From assembly GCA_031279835.1 (NCBI GenBank), contig JAITHV010000037.1:1-33724 (forward strand): a stretch of DNA of 33,724 bases, written 5' to 3'. Below the pieces are notes generated by a model, which ran no database searches, was not told where the DNA came from, and saw nothing but the letters and a program-made list of their open reading frames with translations. The position numbers were made by a program, and so were the translations under genes. Shown here one piece after another: positions 32,327 through 33,724 of the stretch; the stretch's first letter is position 1, and every line of letters begins with the position of its first letter. The stretch is from Coriobacteriales bacterium (GTDB lineage: Bacteria > Actinomycetota > Coriobacteriia > Coriobacteriales > UBA8131).

Positions 32327-33553
32327 CTAGTTGAGGAGCTTGAGCTCGTCGATGGTTTGCGACATGCCCAGCTCAAACTGCTTGAAGGCGTCGTCGAGCT
32401 TCTTGCGCTCTTCTTGCTGTCTCTCGATCGACAAGAGCGAGGCGTCGAGCGACTTGTAGGCAAGCGCCTTGAGGTCGGTGTAGCTCATGCGGTGCGCCAG
32501 GGCCATGGTGAGGTAGGCGTCCGACAGCTCGATGTAGGAGCCGGTCCCATTGTCGGTGACGAGCGTGGCCGGGACGCCCATCGACGAGAAGAGGCGGTAC
32601 GCGCTCACGTCGCTCGCCACCGGGTTGGCAACGCCGGGAGCAGGCACAACGGTAAAGCTCACGGTCACCCCCGGCTCGCTTTTGGCCATGTCGGTGACCA
32701 GCTGGTAGAGGTCGCCCTCGAGGGCGGCAGAGGCACAGAAGTCAATGCGCAGGGGATGGCCAAGCTTGAGCGCCGGGGCAAGGCTCTCGCGTGCGCCCTC
32801 GTATCCGAGCTTGGAGAGCGTGGCCGCGTCCAGGGGGATGGAGAAGCGCGGGGCCTTCGAGTCGCCCGCAGGCAGCCCGTCAGTCCCTCCGTTTGCGCGA
32901 TATACCTCGTCAATGGCCGCAAGCTGCTCCAAGAAGACGTCGTAACTATAGGCGCCGGTGGCAGGGATGACGGTGATGCCGACGATGCGCTCAGAGGACT
33001 GGTAGAGCGCGACGGCCGCCTTGAGCTCTTCTTTAAAGCGCGCGATCGGGAAGTTCGCGTCAACGCAGGCAAGGTAGTTCACCGTGACGTCGAAGCCGAG
33101 GCCTTTGTCCGCGTATTCTTTGGCCACTTGCTGCTGGATGGCGTCGAGCTGCGCGATATGCTCAGGCGTGACGTTCACCATGACCTCAAGGTAGCCTATA
33201 CGCTGCGTGACAGCATGGGTGATGATGGAGCGGTAGTCGGCCTCTGTGAGCGGCAAAGCGGCCTGAAGCTGGGTTGGCGGCACCGTCCAGACGGTGTAGA
33301 GGCGCACGTCGCCGCCTTTGGGCATATGGTTGAGAAAGGCGCTCAGGCTCGTTCGGTCGTCTTTAACCAGGTCGAAGTACCGCCCGACCTTGCTCTCGAT
33401 GACCACGGCCTCGCGCTGCTCAGGGGTAAGCACCTGGGATTCAGAAGTGTCCGTGGGACTGGTGAGCGAGCCGCAGCCGGCAAGCATAAGCACTGCGGCA
33501 AGAACAAGCGAGAGCGCCGCAGCAACACTGCAGCGAGGGCGTTTGGTGTTCAT
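32327..33553 (-). CDS. Lipoprotein with a degenerate adenosine-deaminase-like fold
   Basis: 408 aa from ATG 33553 (AAAGGA 6 nt upstream; ATG 33559 is alternative). Lipoprotein signal peptide with lipobox LAGC (C27). The mature part can be laid against ADGF/adenosine deaminase proteins: NHMPKGGD (75-82) where enzymes have MPKGGDLHNHLSG; IVGITVIPATGAYSYDVFLE for the VVGxxLxGxE strand; FSIPLDA for SLHAGE; LKLGHPLRIDFC for ELGHxxRIGHG; and SMGVPATLVTDNGTG then AHRMSYTDLKALAYKSLDAS for AGVPVxLSTDD and the C-terminal helix. Every histidine ligand is replaced (HxH, HAGE, GHG) and the second aspartate of TDD is Asn, so it is probably catalytically dead. May bind nucleosides or another ligand at the cell surface. 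Shares a transcription unit with the aminopeptidase. Confidence 0.75.
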   Translation of the reverse strand: MNTKRPRCSVAAALSLVLAAVLMLAGCGSLTSPTDTSESQVLTPEQREAVVIESKVGRYFDLVKDDRTSLSAFLNHMPKGGDVRLYTVWTVPPTQLQAALPLTEADYRSIITHAVTQRIGYLEVMVNVTPEHIAQLDAIQQQVAKEYADKGLGFDVTVNYLACVDANFPIARFKEELKAAVALYQSSERIVGITVIPATGAYSYDVFLEQLAAIDEVYRANGGTDGLPAGDSKAPRFSIPLDAATLSKLGYEGARESLAPALKLGHPLRIDFCASAALEGDLYQLVTDMAKSEPGVTVSFTVVPAPGVANPVASDVSAYRLFSSMGVPATLVTDNGTGSYIELSDAYLTMALAHRMSYTDLKALAYKSLDASLLSIERQQEERKKLDDAFKQFELGMSQTIDELKLLN

Positions 33554-33724
33554 ACGCATCCTTTAGCTGGTAGCAAACCCGTCAAAAGCGTCCGTATCAT
33601 TGTAGCCCAAGCCAACGTTACTAGGAGCAGTCAAGCCGCGATGTTCCCAAGTGGCCCTCTTTGGCCCTCTTTGACCCGCCTCAGCCCTCTTGCACGGATG
33701 CCAAAACGCGTGGGCGCGCCTTCA
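33554..33724 (-). promoter_or_regulatory. Upstream region of the lipoprotein gene
   Basis: No gene seen. On the minus strand TACAAT (33599-33604) is a possible -10 box with a leader of about 40 nt; no -35 box stands out. A short direct repeat GGCCCTCTTT occurs twice near 33653-33670. The window ends here. Confidence 0.35.

Overview
The window is a high-GC stretch (roughly two-thirds G+C by eye) that reads as a bacterial chromosome from Actinomycetota, most likely class Coriobacteriia, family Eggerthellaceae. The grounds are an actinobacterial FhaA/FhaB/PstP/PknB signalling operon, a DnaE with the 'HLHNHTEYS' PHP motif, an Ada-AlkA fusion followed by ogt, a membrane-anchored multiheme cytochrome whose first haem site is CX3CH, and a SEDS-PBP fusion. 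Placement below the class is inference. I see no rRNA, tRNA, CRISPR array, transposase or prophage.

Layout. 0.1-2.2 kb: alkylation-repair pair (ada-alkA fusion, ogt). 2.2-2.6 kb: a frameshifted small membrane protein. 2.7-3.7 kb: ACR3/SBF-like permease. 3.7-4.9 kb: LytR-CpsA-Psr wall-polymer ligase (minus strand). 5.0-6.7 kb: an AT-richer restriction-modification module, with an intact C5 methyltransferase and an HNH nuclease gene cut by an in-frame TGA. 6.9-8.0 kb: WYL regulator. 8.2-9.5 kb: larC. 9.5-13.5 kb (minus): dnaE and a TrpR/YerC-like gene. 13.7-16.6 kb: an ApgM-like enzyme divergent from threonine synthase, suggesting that it supplies homoserine kinase activity. 16.9-17.2 kb: ModE-type DNA-binding protein behind an AT-rich regulatory region. 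17.3-27.1 kb: cell-wall signalling cluster of a polytopic kinase, fhaA, fhaB, PP2C phosphatase, a RodA/FtsW-transpeptidase fusion and PknB with four PASTA repeats. 27.2-29.9 kb: MOSC protein, cysteine desulfurase, IscU scaffold and Rrf2 regulator. 30.1-30.9 kb: pentahaem cytochrome c. 30.9-33.6 kb (minus): M29 aminopeptidase, preceded by a lipoprotein that reads as an adenosine-deaminase fold without its metal ligands.

How the genes work together. The 17-27 kb block is one programme: two kinases and one phosphatase set phosphorylation, FHA proteins read it, and the SEDS-PBP fusion polymerises and crosslinks peptidoglycan. The 27-30 kb block is a minimal Fe-S assembly operon (sulfur donor, scaffold, sensor-regulator) joined to a MOSC protein. 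Several genes seem to be transcribed from TATACT or TATCAT -10 boxes lying 6-7 nt before the ATG, which suggests leaderless mRNAs. The most unusual items are the adenosine-deaminase-like pseudoenzyme lipoprotein, the SEDS-PBP fusion with an AT-rich rare-codon patch, the decaying restriction-modification unit, and the ApgM-thrC pairing.
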